A stretch of 64,000 nucleotides of DNA from Desmodus rotundus (Eukaryota > Chordata > Mammalia > Chiroptera > Phyllostomidae). The notes under the pieces were generated by a model. The model had not been told where the DNA came from. It ran no database searches and was given only the letters and a program-made list of their open reading frames with translations. Both the position numbers and the translations under genes were made by a program. The stretch covers positions 29,775,427-29,839,426 of the forward strand of contig NC_071397.1 in NCBI RefSeq assembly GCF_022682495.2, read 5' to 3'. Positions 51,932 to 62,869 of this stretch are shown piece after piece. How positions within the stretch are numbered: position 1 is the stretch's first letter; the number at the start of each line of letters is the position of its first letter.

Positions 51932-52590
51932 CAGTGTTTTCCCAGGACGTATCCAGCCATGTAATATGAAAAATAGAGACATTTATTGGAGAAGATACAA
52001 GATACATGAAACACTGTACACAGGACAATGACACCTCAGTCCCCTTCAAAGTAGGAACCTTGGGACCTCACACAGTTCTCCTAATCACCATCAGCTGCCC
52101 CATCGTATTTTCCCATATCTCATAGATGGTCTGAAATCTCTCCTTTCAAACATGTTTTTAGTTTTGGGAAAAGCCAGAAGTTGCAGGGTGCCAGATCTGG
52201 GCTGTAGGGGGACAGGGTCCACCTGGGTGATTTGATGCTTTGCCAGAAAACTGCATGAGATATGGGCGTGTTGTGGTGATGAAGCTGCCAATCACCAGTC
52301 GCCCATAGCTGCAGCTTAGTTTCCATGGAGGAATGTTCAAGCTTAACAGAAAATTTGATGCAGATTCGTTGCTGTACTCCTTCAGCCATTTTGAATGTGA
52401 TGGTCACACAGTACACATGCTCACTCAACTGCGTCTACTGCCCCCACTGACTACTACAGTGAAGTCATCATTGTTCACACATGAGCATTCCAGTCCACTG
52501 TCCTTGGCTGCCAGGTTATATCAATGTCCCAAGGTGCAAACCATTCTCATTATATTAACAATGGCTGGACTTTCTCTGGACAGACTTCAT
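51932..52590 (-). mobile_element. Deleted mariner element, copy 2, both ends present
   Basis: The right end GCTGGACTTTCTCTGGACAGACTTCA is the inverse of the GTCTGTCCAGA terminus seen in copy 1 at 22679. The left end (CCCAGGACGTATCCAGCC) is diverged. A 102-codon minus-strand frame at 52120-52428 joins the transposase N terminus (MAEGVQQRICIKFSVKLEHS) directly to the C-terminal SPYSPDLAPCNFWLFPKLK block, whose D belongs to the mariner catalytic triad. The DNA-binding and first catalytic regions are missing, so it is non-autonomous. Confidence 0.82.
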
Positions 52591-52723
52591 ATATATTTGA
52601 AAATAATAAAGGTTACATGGTATTTGTGTATATGTATGTTTGTGTATATGTGTGTGTGTGTATAGGAATTACTTTTTAATGTTCATGCAAATAATGAAAA
52701 TACTTGATTTTTTCTTATTATAG

Positions 52724-52809
52724 TGCATGCAGGATATGGGAAATACTAAAGCAAGACTACTTTATGAAGCCAATCTTCCAGAGAACTTTCGAAGACCACA
52801 GACAGATCA
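52724..52809 (+). CDS. SMAP1: SMAP1 internal exon: ArfGAP domain, CMQDMGN segment
   Basis: The 86-base exon starts in phase 0 after TTATTATAG. It encodes [20 protein letters not shown] and NFRRPQTD, plus the first two bases (CA) of a glutamine codon. This is about residues 85-113 of human SMAP1 with no change that I can see. The paralogue SMAP2 reads differently here (CMQEMGN, LPETFRRP), which fixes the gene as SMAP1. The segment is the helical part of the ArfGAP fold. The exon is followed by a U12-type donor, so CA and not CAG must be the end. Confidence 0.97.
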
Positions 52810-52819
52810 GTATCCTTTA
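52810..52819 (+). promoter_or_regulatory. SMAP1: U12-type 5' splice site
   Basis: GTATCCTTTA follows the CA of the exon. It matches the minor-spliceosome donor consensus RTATCCTTT at every position and does not resemble a U2 donor (no GTRAGT). Reading-frame continuity with the exon at 60006 requires exactly this cut. Confidence 0.93.
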
Positions 52820-55800
52820 ATATTTCTGTATTGTGTGTTTGTAAAGAATTAACTAATTTTTACAGTTTATATTTTAACTGTGTTTAGGAACATATGAACT
52901 CTATCATACTGTTAGAAGTTGGTTTGCCCTGAGCTGTGCTTTGTATATAGTAAATTTTTGTTAGGAATCTGGTAATACACGATCTGTGTATTGTTTTTAA
53001 TGTAATTATTACTAAGTATAACCTTATTACTAATTCTTCTTGATCTTCAACTCTTGATTAGAGAGTTTATTGGAGATTTGATTTGTGAGCATCTTGACTA
53101 TTTAAAAAAATCTTTTCCAAAGGGATTTTCTTTGATCACCTTTACATAGTAATTATATTTACGTGAAGCATTTTGGCATGTTATGCATTTAAAAGGCAAA
53201 TTACATAGTTAGTGGAATTAATTTAATTTATTTTTAACTTACTGAATTAATTTATGCTAATTACTACTGACGTTTTATCTTTATATAGGCTGCACAATTG
53301 TGTTACTTTACAGATCTGCTCTAATGAATGAATATAATATTTTCTCACAGATTTCTTAGTTAAGATATTTTTCACATTTGTTAAAAATAAACATTTGATA
53401 CTATAGGATTTTTTAAACTCATATTGAAGTTCGAGAAAGCAGCTCATGAAAATTGCGCTACTCTATAAATAAGATTACCTAATTCATTGTAGCTATTTGT
53501 GATTCTATCCAAAGGTAACATTTGCAGTTTTGATACTAAAATGTAGTTTCTTAAAGATTAGTTATATATTACCCATTTGTATATTAAAACAGCTTGTGTG
53601 GTCAAACAGTAAAAAAAAGATGATCTTTTCTCACACAAGATACAGGGCATTATACAATATATGTTTTCCTATTTATGTAGAAACTTTTTCAGTTATAGTC
53701 ACAAAGCTCCTATTTGTATTTGACCTGTTCTGTTTCCCCCTTTCTTCCCACAAATATATCAGTCTGGTATTGAAGGCTATTTTTACTGTAGCAGATTCTA
53801 GGGTAAGAGTGGCAGGTACATTTTAGGCAAAACAAATTGAGGAGAAGTGTTAAGGTTGTGAGGAAACATGACATTTTAAGGTTTTGATGTGACAAGATTT
53901 AAATTTTGTGGGGTAAGTGGCAGTAGAAGTTACTTTCCAAATTGCGAAGGGTTTTTAATAGTAAATAGAGCAGTTTGGACCTCATTTCATTGGCCCAAAG
54001 AGTTGAAGGATTTGAAAAGCCTTGAAGGGTTTTAAAGCAGGAGAAAAATTGGAAACATTAACTTCTCCACAAGGAAGATTAGTTGAAAGAGATCTTGGAG
54101 TCAGAGAGAGCATGTCGAGTACTAGTATAGCCCTGAAGTAAGCATTAATGAAGATCTAAATTAAATGGTGGCATTGAGAATGGACAGCAGGAAATTGGAG
54201 AGCTCAGAAAGAAATTTGGGAAGGCAGGAGTTATGAGATTAAGTTTAGATTGGCTTTGTTTCTTAGAAAACCACTGAGCCGACCCCAGATTTGGCAGAGG
54301 TTCTATGGAATTCAATGGAGAGAAGGAATTTAATACCAGATGAAAGTTGAAGAGTTAGAAATGAAAGATAATGAGCCATCCTTCATTACTTTGGGCAGGT
54401 TGAGGTATCTGTTGGACACATACATAATGATACCTATTTAATAGCTGGAAACATGAATCTGTACTCAGAAAAAAGAAGGATGCTTATTTGATCTTTCAAA
54501 GTAAGTGTGACTACTTCTAAAGCATTTACAAATGATGGTCATATTTATATGAGGTGTTGATCTCTTACTGTTCACAAAAAGATGATCTCATGGTCAGAAA
54601 CTACTTAAAGAGGAATTTTGTCTAAACAAATTTGAGATACATAACCACTAATGATAGAAGTATATAAGATAATACCACTTGGACCGTGAGACTGGCCCCC
54701 TATATCTGACATAATGCCTTAAAAATTATTTTTTAACCTTAGTTAATAGCAATAGCACTTTATCCCCTTATTTAATTATGAAACACTTGGAGGTTGTATT
54801 AGGGAGTCTAGAAAGAAAACCATCGCCTTTCTTTATTTCATGAACCGTTCTAAAGCTCAGTGCTCTTTTAAAAAGCCTAACATTTCTAACTATATTTAAG
54901 TCAATAAAACTGAGTAAAACTCAAATAATATGGGACCTCACAGCATTCTTAACAATTTTTTTTCACTTTTCAACAGCTTTACAATTACAAAAGTTATGCA
55001 AAAGCTGCTGTGAAATTGTAATTTCTCATGAGGGATGTGGTTAATTATAGGCTGCATGTACTAGTGCGTGACAAATGATAAAACTTTACATTATTAGGAT
55101 ATTTCATCTTATCTAAAACTTTAATTACTTCAGTTCCTTGAGATCCTTTGTGCACCAAAGCTAATCAGCAGTTCTCCTTTGAGTTTTTGAAAGTTTTATT
55201 GCTGTCAGTGCTGTGTCTCTGGAACTAGAAGATTTTCTTTTGGGAGTAGATATTAATTTAATTGTCTTTAAATGGTATCTTTGAAGAAAGAAAAAATATT
55301 AAAATACAAATAAACTTGTGTTAAAGATAAAATACATAGAAACATAAAGAGTTTTCTGGGCTCATATAGTACCATTTGTTAGTTTGGAGGATGGGGGACA
55401 GTCACAGGTTGTGTACTGAGTGTTTTGTAACTATAGGCTTGGGGAAGATTCTGGGGTATTTTGTTGTTGTTTGCTTACTAGATCCCAAATCAACCACTTA
55501 AACTTGAACTGTTGTTAATACATGCCTTGCCTTGATTCCCTGAAAATATTACTACTCTATTTCTATTTTTTTTGTTTGTATTCTTTCGTTTTTGGGTTGT
55601 ATACATCAGTATAACTAAATCGAATGTCTCAGGTGACACCTGGAGACTGGAAAATGAAGATAAGTATTTCCTAATCTCCAAATTTGTTGTTTCTCACTTG
55701 CTCATCTATTTAAACTTGGCACATGCAAGCTGTCTTAGCAGTTAAAAGAGTAGTAGTCCATTTCTGCCCTCTACCATGGGCACTATGTTTTAAAATATTG

Positions 55801-56266
55801 TCAAAATATTTATTAATAGCAACAACTTAAAATTAAATAGCACTCACTGCGTGCCCTATACTCTTCTTAGTTCTTCATATACACTAGATTATTTATGTAC
55901 ACTAGCTTATTTAATTCTTACAATAATCCTGTGAGATGAATTTTAGTGCTATCTTCATTTTAAATGTGAGGAAGCTGAGATGCAAATTTATATAAAAATA
56001 AAAGTTACATTCCCTTAATGATTGCTTACTGTTTGTTAGGTACTGTGCTGAGTGCTTTATGTGTATTATTCCCCAAACTTAATAACTGTGAGATGAGTAT
56101 GTTTTTTTTTAATGTATCTAAGTATGGGTTCAGTAGATTGGCTAAAACTTCAAGGTCACAGTAACTGCTGCTTAAATAGCGAGTGCCTATTGTTACCAGG
56201 AAGGATTTACATTGGAGACCACCTTTATTTGGAATTAATTTACCTTCAAAGTCTATCAAATTGTTT
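52820..56266. other. SMAP1: U12-type intron, first part
   Basis: AT-rich. MIR remnants (-) lie at about 55840-55985 and 56025-56100. 53980-54460 looks like an old unassigned repeat. No exon. Confidence 0.4.
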
Positions 56267-56626
56267 ATATAGTAGTCCTCTCTTATCGATGGTTTCACAT
56301 TCTGCAGTTTAAGGTAACTCAAAGTCAACCATGGTTCAAAATATTAAATGGAAAATTTCACATACTTTGAGAGACAGAGAAAGAGGGGAGAGGGGCAGAG
56401 GCCACATTCACGTACCTTTTATCACAATGCATTGTTTTAATTGTTCTATTAGTTGTTAATCACTGTGCCTAACGTATAGTTAAACTTTATCATAGGTATG
56501 TACGTACGTATGTATGTATAGGAAACAATGTATTATATCTAGGGTTCAGTACAATCTGCAGTTTCAGACATCCACTTGGGGTCTCAGAACGCATTCCCCT
56601 TGGATAAGGGGGAACTGCTATAATGA
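56267..56626. mobile_element. Tigger-type non-autonomous DNA element
   Basis: Left end TAGTAGTCCTCTCTTATCGA and right end GGATAAGGGGGAACTGCTA are inverted termini with TA at both edges. The interior AATATTAAATGGAAAATTTC, TGCAGTTTCAGACATCCACT and GGGGTCTCAGAACGCATTCC matches a common Tigger MITE from memory. It contains a GTAC/GTAT tetranucleotide patch at 56494-56518. Confidence 0.75.
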
Positions 56627-56699
56627 CAGTTTGCAGAGACAGACTCTCTGTAAATCCAGGTTGGCGGTTCTTTGACCTCTAGTGTTGGAATAGAATTCA

Positions 56700-56911
56700 G
56701 GAATCAGTAACTACAGGCCCATGAGCCAGCTCCTGATTTTATAATTAAATTTATTAGATTATAGCCATGCCCATCCATTTATGAATTTTCAGTGGCTGCT
56801 TTGGAGCTGCAAAGGCAGAGTTGACTGGTTGCAACATAGACTAATTATCCTGCAAAGCTTAAAATGTTTACTATCTGGCCCTTTGAGGAAAAGTTTGCTG
56901 ATCCCTGGAGT
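56700..56911 (-). mobile_element. hAT-Charlie-type MITE remnant
   Basis: The right end TTGCTGATCCCTGG is preceded by AAAATGTTTACTATCTGGCCC and AAGTTTG, the usual terminal block of this family read in reverse. The left part has CAGGCCCATGAGCCAG. It is diverged and non-coding. Confidence 0.65.
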
Positions 56912-58397
56912 AAAATATTGTTTCTTTAGGTGACTTAACAATGAAGAATTAGTGTACATTTGGGACCTTGTGCAAAAACATAGAAGGACCATGTGATACA
57001 TTGTTGCTCTAAGAGACATAGAGGAACTGAGAGCAATCAAGGACATAGCATGTTCTCTAAATCACAGCCTTTTCTCAGGTGACTCTCATGGAATTTAAAA
57101 AATTCACTTGGTGGTGTACTTTGCTCCTTAAAAAGTAATGCTTGATGTTAATAATTAGAAGGATCTTAATAAGTTCTCCTGTCCTAATGCTTTATTTTTA
57201 TTTTAGTTTATTTTCAAGTCCTTAAGAAACATCAGTTTTTGTCTGATATAATTTTTTAAATACTATTTACATCTTTAATAATTTCTGAGAGTTTCCTATA
57301 AGCAGAAATTACTCTTAAATTGTTTATGTAAAATATATTTAGTGTATATTAAGACTTTACTGATATCTGTTGTTTCTGAAAATTTACAACAACATACAAT
57401 TTTATGAGATGTTAGTATTGTTCTGACTCCCAAGGGATTGTATACACTTAAAGTGTTTTGCCTTTTTCAAATTCAGAATTTATAAAACCATCATAGCTTT
57501 CAGGATTTTAGTTTTACTGTTGGCGGTTAAATTATTTTATATACTGTGTTTTTAACCTTAATAATAATAATTACCATTATTATTTTGATCATTAACAGTG
57601 ATCTTTTATCTGCTATAATCATTTCATAAATGAGCAATGAAATCTTTTCAAGCTTTAATATGTAGTACACATTAAACAATATACCAAATAAACTGTTTAA
57701 GAAGGAAAAATATCAGTGTGATTTCTCCTCCAAGGTATTTAAACATAAAAATTATGCTCTAAGAATTTGGATTTCCAAAAATTTTCTTTAGTTAACAAAA
57801 ACTATATAGATATATATATATAATTAGTTTTTAAAATATTTATGTTTTTAAAACTATATTTCATATCATCTGGAGTGAAAATGATATCAGTCTAAATAAA
57901 TTCTTTTTTTCTCTTCGCATTTGTGGAGGTAAATAGTTGTCTTTTCAATGAAAATTGTTCAATTCATCCACATCCCTACACCTCATTCAAAGGACTAGCT
58001 TTTTTGATTGTTTCATTATTTTCTGTTAAAAAAATAGAAAAATATGAACTTAGATTTACAATCATGAGCAAACTTAACAGTTAGCTGATTTACGTGTAAA
58101 ATAATTTATGTAAAAATAACATTGCATTTTATGAAAATCTTGGCATACTTGTTAATTTTTTGCTATTGAATTGGCTGCCAAAATGCTCATATATCTAAAC
58201 AATGAACCTTTTAGCAGCTCTGGGGCCTTTCACTTGAAAGGGTGTCCAAGGCTACCTAGAAAATTAAGTTGCATCTGACTTTGACATGCTTCTCTAGATT
58301 TTAGAGCATGTATTATCATTACCAGAAAATAGCTGACTGATTCACAAATGAACTTGTGATGACCAGCAACATTCTGAAAATGCAGATGTCACACGTT
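56912..58397. other. SMAP1: U12-type intron, middle part
   Basis: Very AT-rich with TATATATATA at about 57810-57822. Nothing was recognised. Confidence 0.35.
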
Positions 58398-58665
58398 CTT
58401 AATTTTTTTTTTATTATTGTTCAGGTACAGTTGTCTGCATCCTCCTCCCCCACCCCCCACCCCCACCATTCCCCACCCACCCAAGCCATCACCACCTCCC
58501 TTTGGTTTTGTCCATGTGTCCTTTATAGTTGTTCTGAAATTCCTTCCCCCTTCCCCCCCCCCCCATTATCCCCTCCCACCTCCCCTGTGGTTACTCTCAG
58601 ATTGTTCTTAATTTCAATGTCTCTGGTTATATTTTGCTTGCTTTGTTCTGTTAAATTTCGAATCA
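58398..58665 (-). mobile_element. L1 3' UTR fragment
   Basis: A T run, then TTCAGGTACAGTTGTCTGCA, a very C-rich block (58440-58590, including a C12 run) and TTGTTCTTAATTTC, then AATGTCTCTGGTTATATTTT. It parallels the 3' UTR of the L1 at 31099, and is truncated soon after. Confidence 0.75.
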
Positions 58666-59980
58666 CAACTTTTCTTTGTACAGTAGAATCCCAGAGAGCT
58701 TTTTAAACTTTCTGTGCCCCAGTTTTAGTTGTAAGTGGCATCCACCTTGTAGGTTAAGAGGAGGAAAAAAAAAGATAAAGTGCCTGTAACATAATCAGGG
58801 TTGTAGAAAACTATCTTTAAAAGGCAGCTTTCAGTCATTCAGCTTACTTGATAAATTGAATGTGTGGATTTCCTGTCTTGCTGTTATGAGTGCTTTCATA
58901 ACGCCTCAACCTTTATTATATCCACTGCATGGTGGTCTGTCAACTCTTTCTGTTACCTATTACTTCAACTGTCGATTTAAAAGGCTTTTTATTAACTACT
59001 AATGTGGAGTTAATGACTGAAAATGTATTGTTTTATTGCCTCAGGTAACTTCTTTTGAGCAGAAGAATGTCTTTAACCTAGGGATCCATTGAGATTGTAT
59101 TTCAGTGTTATTCATTTCCTTTGTAATTCTGTGTATTTTATTTCATGCATTACAGATCAGTATCCCAGGAAGGAGCCCACAGGCTTTTTACCTGTGGGGT
59201 TCATGGTACAAAGAAGGTTAAGAATTCTTGGTGGAAGAATGTCCATGTTAGTGGAATATCATAAAGCAGTGATTGAATGGCGGAAGTCGTCTATGTCAGA
59301 TAACCCAGAACACTCAAGTCCCACTAGAAGTGGCTGACTCAATCAAGAGAAAAGACTTCTGTTCAAAAAAACTAAAGCCAACTTCAAAATTAAATAGTAC
59401 TGACCTTGGTTTTAGCTTCTTAACTTCTTCATTCCTTTATATTTCAAGAAAAAAAATTGGCTGTCACTCAGACAGGGGCAGCCATGTATATTGGGAAAGA
59501 ACATAAGTAGTAAAATCACAATTGTTTAATTTTCCCAAGTTGCTGACTCTTCATCTGTGATGTGGAAATAATATGCACATTACTGGGTTGTGGAAGGATT
59601 AAAGGAAAGAAACTGTGGACAACACCAATGTCTGGTACTCTATTGGTACTATACGGGTATTAGTTTCTTGTACTGAAAATCCAAAATGAACCTTAATTGA
59701 ATTTAGAGTTTGGTAGAGGTGGGATAGAGAGCTGAGGAGTGTTGTGGAATTGAGAAATGTGGTCGCTTTTGCCCCCCCAGAATTTGGTAGGTTGGTTTTA
59801 TTGGATGGGGAAACTTTCCTGAAAGAGGCAGACTTTTTTTGGTTGAAAGAAAAGTAGGTTTTAGAATTTAGTTGCAGAAACAGTGTTAGAGGAAAATATA
59901 GACTAGGGAAAATTGAATTCAGTTTAAACTTTGTAGAGGGGAATGACTAAAGGGGCGTGTACATGTCACCGAGCTCGTGC
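58666..59980. other. SMAP1: U12-type intron, last part
   Basis: A MIR-like segment (+) lies at about 59545-59665. An 82-codon open frame at 59089-59337 has no recognisable match and no splice sites, so I leave it unannotated. Confidence 0.4.
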
Positions 59981-59991
59981 TTTTCCTTAAG
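59981..59991 (+). promoter_or_regulatory. SMAP1: U12-type branch site
   Basis: TTTTCCTTAAG matches the U12 branch consensus TTTTCCTTAAC except for the last base. The branch adenosine (59989 or 59990) lies about 15 bases before the AG at 60004-60005, within the short distance typical of minor introns. There is no long polypyrimidine tract, as expected. Confidence 0.88.
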
Positions 59992-60005
59992 TTGTGTGTT
60001 TTCAG

Positions 60006-60081
60006 AGCAGTGGAATTTTTCATCAGAGATAAATACGAAAAGAAGAAATACTATGATAAAAATGCTATAGCTGTTACAAAT
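60006..60081 (+). CDS. SMAP1: SMAP1 internal exon: end of ArfGAP domain
   Basis: The 76-base exon supplies the last base (A) of the split glutamine and then 25 residues, AVEFFIRDKYEKKKYYDKNA plus IAVTN. These are about residues 114-138. The basic KYEKKKYY run is typical of the end of the ArfGAP domain in SMAP proteins. The acceptor is TTTTCAG and the donor is AAT/GTAAGT, a strong U2-type site. Phase 1 in and phase 0 out agree with the exons before it. V replaces the human I in the AIAITN segment. The alternative 27-residue exon known in human SMAP1 isoforms was looked for downstream to 64000 and not found. Confidence 0.97.
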
Positions 60082-60261
60082 GTAAGTAAAATCTTTATCT
60101 CTGTCACCAATTTAAGTTTAATAGATCTTGAACTTTTAACATACAATATAGCTTAATTTATTAGTTGTAAAAAATACTAGTTATACACTTTATAAAATTT
60201 GAATATTGGAATTTTTGTCATATATGTTAATGAGCTCCCCTGAAACAGAGCTTTTTATTTT

Positions 60262-60476
60262 ATTTTTTTAAGATTTTCTTTATTTATTTTTAGAGAGAGG
60301 GGAAGGGAGGGAGAGAAAAATCAGCACGTGAGAGAAACATTGATTGGGTGCCTCTTGCACTCCTCCAAGAGGGGGCCTGGCTCCCCACCCAGGTATGTGC
60401 TCTGATGGGGAATCCAACCAGCAACCTTCTGGCTTGTGGGACGAAGACCAACCCATTGAGCCGCACCAGCCAAGGC
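60262..60476 (-). mobile_element. VES-type tRNA SINE with TSD
   Basis: Inverted tail TTTTCTTTATTTATTTTTAG, GAGAGAAACATTGATTGGGT, box B region as GGGGAATCCAACCAGCAACC, and head as GAGCCGCACCAGCCAAGGC. The flanks TGAAACAGAGCTTTTTATTT (60241) and TGAAGCAGAGCTCTTGATTT (60478) are an imperfect duplication. Confidence 0.92.
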
Positions 60477-60498
60477 CTGAAGCAGAGCTCTTGATTTA

Positions 60499-61385
60499 GA
60501 AAGAAGCATATTCTGAGTCTAATAACTGCCTAAATGGCATTTAATTAAATTAATTTTATGAAATTTGCAAAAAGATAAAATCACTAATGGAAAAAGGGAG
60601 GAGAAAAAATTATTTTACTCCCTTCTGGGAATTTGTGAAAAATAAAAAAAGGCAAATTTATCCTCTCCTCAGGACTTTGGTGGATCTATTAATTGGTTAT
60701 TACCAAGCCTTTTGATAACTAATATTATCAAGCCTTTTGAAACCTTACTGTAGTGATCAAATGTTATATAACTGCTATATAAATGTTATATAAATGTTAT
60801 ATAGCTGTTATATTTTTAAATTTTTTTTCTCATTATATTTTCCCATCTCAGTTAATTACAGTTTAAGACTAATTATTTTTATTCGTGTAGTCATTTTTTT
60901 AGCCATTGATTTCTCCATTAATAAGCAAGGTATAAGTTAGTTAATCTCGTGGTTAAGCAACTTATAAACAATTTCATCTCATTTTATATGCAAGCTGGGC
61001 CTTTTCAGTCCATATGGAGAAGCAATATACTAAAATATTGATCAATATTAACAAAAAGTAAGGATAGTTTAGTATATTGTCTTTGACCATGAAAAAAATC
61101 TTGTTAAAAAATGTAGCATAGTATTATTGCATATTTTGGAATGAAGGTACCCTGTGTATAGAGTTTAAGAATGTAAGAGAAAATCTTTTGAAAGACTGAT
61201 AAAAATTGACAATGTTGAGAATATTTAGAATGTCCATAAAACTAAGTTTAGTTATTGCATTATGGGGATAAAAGGACTAACTTTGAAACATAAGCAGTAT
61301 GTTTTTATATAAAATTTTAAGAAGTCCTTTTAGTATATTTTACAAAATATACTGCTTTACATTAAACATCCTTTTTAATACCCTA
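60499..61385. other. SMAP1: Intron after the third visible exon, no gene seen
   Basis: AT-rich. AATGTTATATAA-type units repeat at 60760-60810. Nothing else was recognised. Confidence 0.35.
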
Positions 61386-61565
61386 CATTTTTAAAACTTT
61401 ATAAACTGAATATATTGAGGTGACATCAGTTAATATAGGTTTCAGGTATACAATTCTCTAATACATCATCTGAATATTGTGTTGCCACCCCAAGTCAAGT
61501 CTCCTTCCATCACCATTTATATCCCATATACCCTCTTCAGTGTCTCCCCACCCCCTAAACTTTTT
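61386..61565 (-). mobile_element. L1 3' UTR fragment
   Basis: Contains TATAGGTTTCAGGTATACAA and CACCCCAAGTCAAGTCTCCT, then TTCCATCACCATTTATATCC, closely following the L1 fragment at 14437-14640. Confidence 0.7.
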
Positions 61566-62030
61566 TATTACATCTGCATTTATAGTATTTTTTCCTTCAT
61601 GGCAACAATTTAGAAATTATTTTTATGTAGTAACATAGGAAAACAATTTTATCTTTCAGTAATAGTTTTTGTTAGGAAATTTGGTTTTTTCCCCCTCAGG
61701 TACGGTGATAGTAGTTAGTATATGTAAAGAGAAATTCTTCACTCACAAAAGATGTGTGCTGGAATAAAATGTTTAGAGATCAACTGTCATACCTATAACT
61801 CATTTTTATTTTTTCTATTCATAATATTTAATATAGCAATTAAGTTATACAAACACCTCCAAAATAACCTAGCATATAAAATATATCAGTGTGGAAATAC
61901 TGCTTTCTCCTACTCTCATGTATATTGCAATAACTTTATTCAAAATCTTTACATGCATCTTTAATATCAGTGTCTTTGTCATCACTAGAGCCATTTTTTT
62001 TTAGTTATCTAACTCAGTTTTTTAAATTAA
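61566..62030. other. SMAP1: Intron sequence, nothing recognised
   Basis: AT-rich DNA without exon-like features. Confidence 0.3.
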
Positions 62031-62335
62031 AAATACTTTAAAATTACGGTTGACTTACAGTATTACTAGTTTCAGGTGTACAACATAATGATTAGACGTA
62101 TATAACTTATGAAGTGATTACCCTGGTAAGTTGATTACCCGGGTGACAAAATACATAGTTACTGCAATATTGCTGACTGTATGCCCTGTGCTGTACTTTA
62201 CATTCCGGTGACTGTTTTTGTAACTGGCAATTTTGTACCTCTTAGTTTGTTTCCCTTTTTCACTCACCTCTCAATTGCCCTACTCTCTGGTATCCATCAG
62301 TATGTTATCTGTATCCATGTATAACTCATTTTTAA
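62031..62335 (-). mobile_element. Old L1 3' UTR fragment
   Basis: TTACGGTTGACTTACAGTAT, TTCAGGTGTACAACATAATG, ATAGTTACTGCAATATTGCT and TGTGCTGTACTTTACATTCC are the usual inverted L1M 3' UTR series, shared with 26680-26830. The ATN1 retrocopy is inserted at its right edge. Confidence 0.75.
62316..62334. repeat. Target-site duplication, left copy, of the ATN1 retrocopy
   Basis: CATGTATAACTCATTTTTA is identical to the last 19 bases of the window (63982-64000). On the minus strand it begins TAAAAATG, compatible with an L1 endonuclease cut. Confidence 0.93.
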
Positions 62336-62869
62336 TTTCTTTAAAAAATTTTTTTCCCTGGGGAGTGGTGAGGATGTTTGGTTGGTTTTGGTTGGGATGT
62401 TTTTAAAGATCATTATGTAGATATTTATATATATAAATGATTGATGTGGGGCAGGGGCAAGGAGCATACATCACAGAGGGAGTGTGCACACAGGGACTGG
62501 GGAGGGGCAGGGGCAGCACACAGTGCCACCCAAAAGCAGCCATATCTGACAGGTGAAATAATCACAGCAACAAGGTGCTGGAGTGTGTGGTGGCCACAGG
62601 GATTGGGCATGGGAAAGCAAGAAAGCAGGGGGACAAGGAAGAAGGACCTGTCCCAAGATACTGTGAGCTTTCTGTCCCCACCCCTGCTATCTCCCCACCG
62701 CTGCACACCACAGGAGCCTTGGCCCTCCATCTCTCCCTTCCTTCCTCCCTCTGCCCAGCTGCCAAGGCCTTGTTACTGAACACCTCTCCACACTCTAGGT
62801 GGCAGGCTGGGAGGGAAACCTCCAAGGTCCAGACGTACACTCTGGCCATGGCTGCTCTTTACTGCAGGT
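62336..62869 (-). other. ATN1: 3' UTR-derived part of the ATN1 retrocopy
   Basis: A GC-rich, CpG-poor stretch lies between the ATN1 stop codon and the A-tail remnant. Several overlapping open frames (for example 62425-62730 and 62562-62849 on the minus strand) fall here and are non-coding by position. Assignment as 3' UTR rests on location, not on recognised sequence. Confidence 0.7.

Noticed and set aside
59089..59337. 82-codon open frame in the U12-type intron
   Set aside because: No recognised similarity and no splice sites. Length is compatible with chance.
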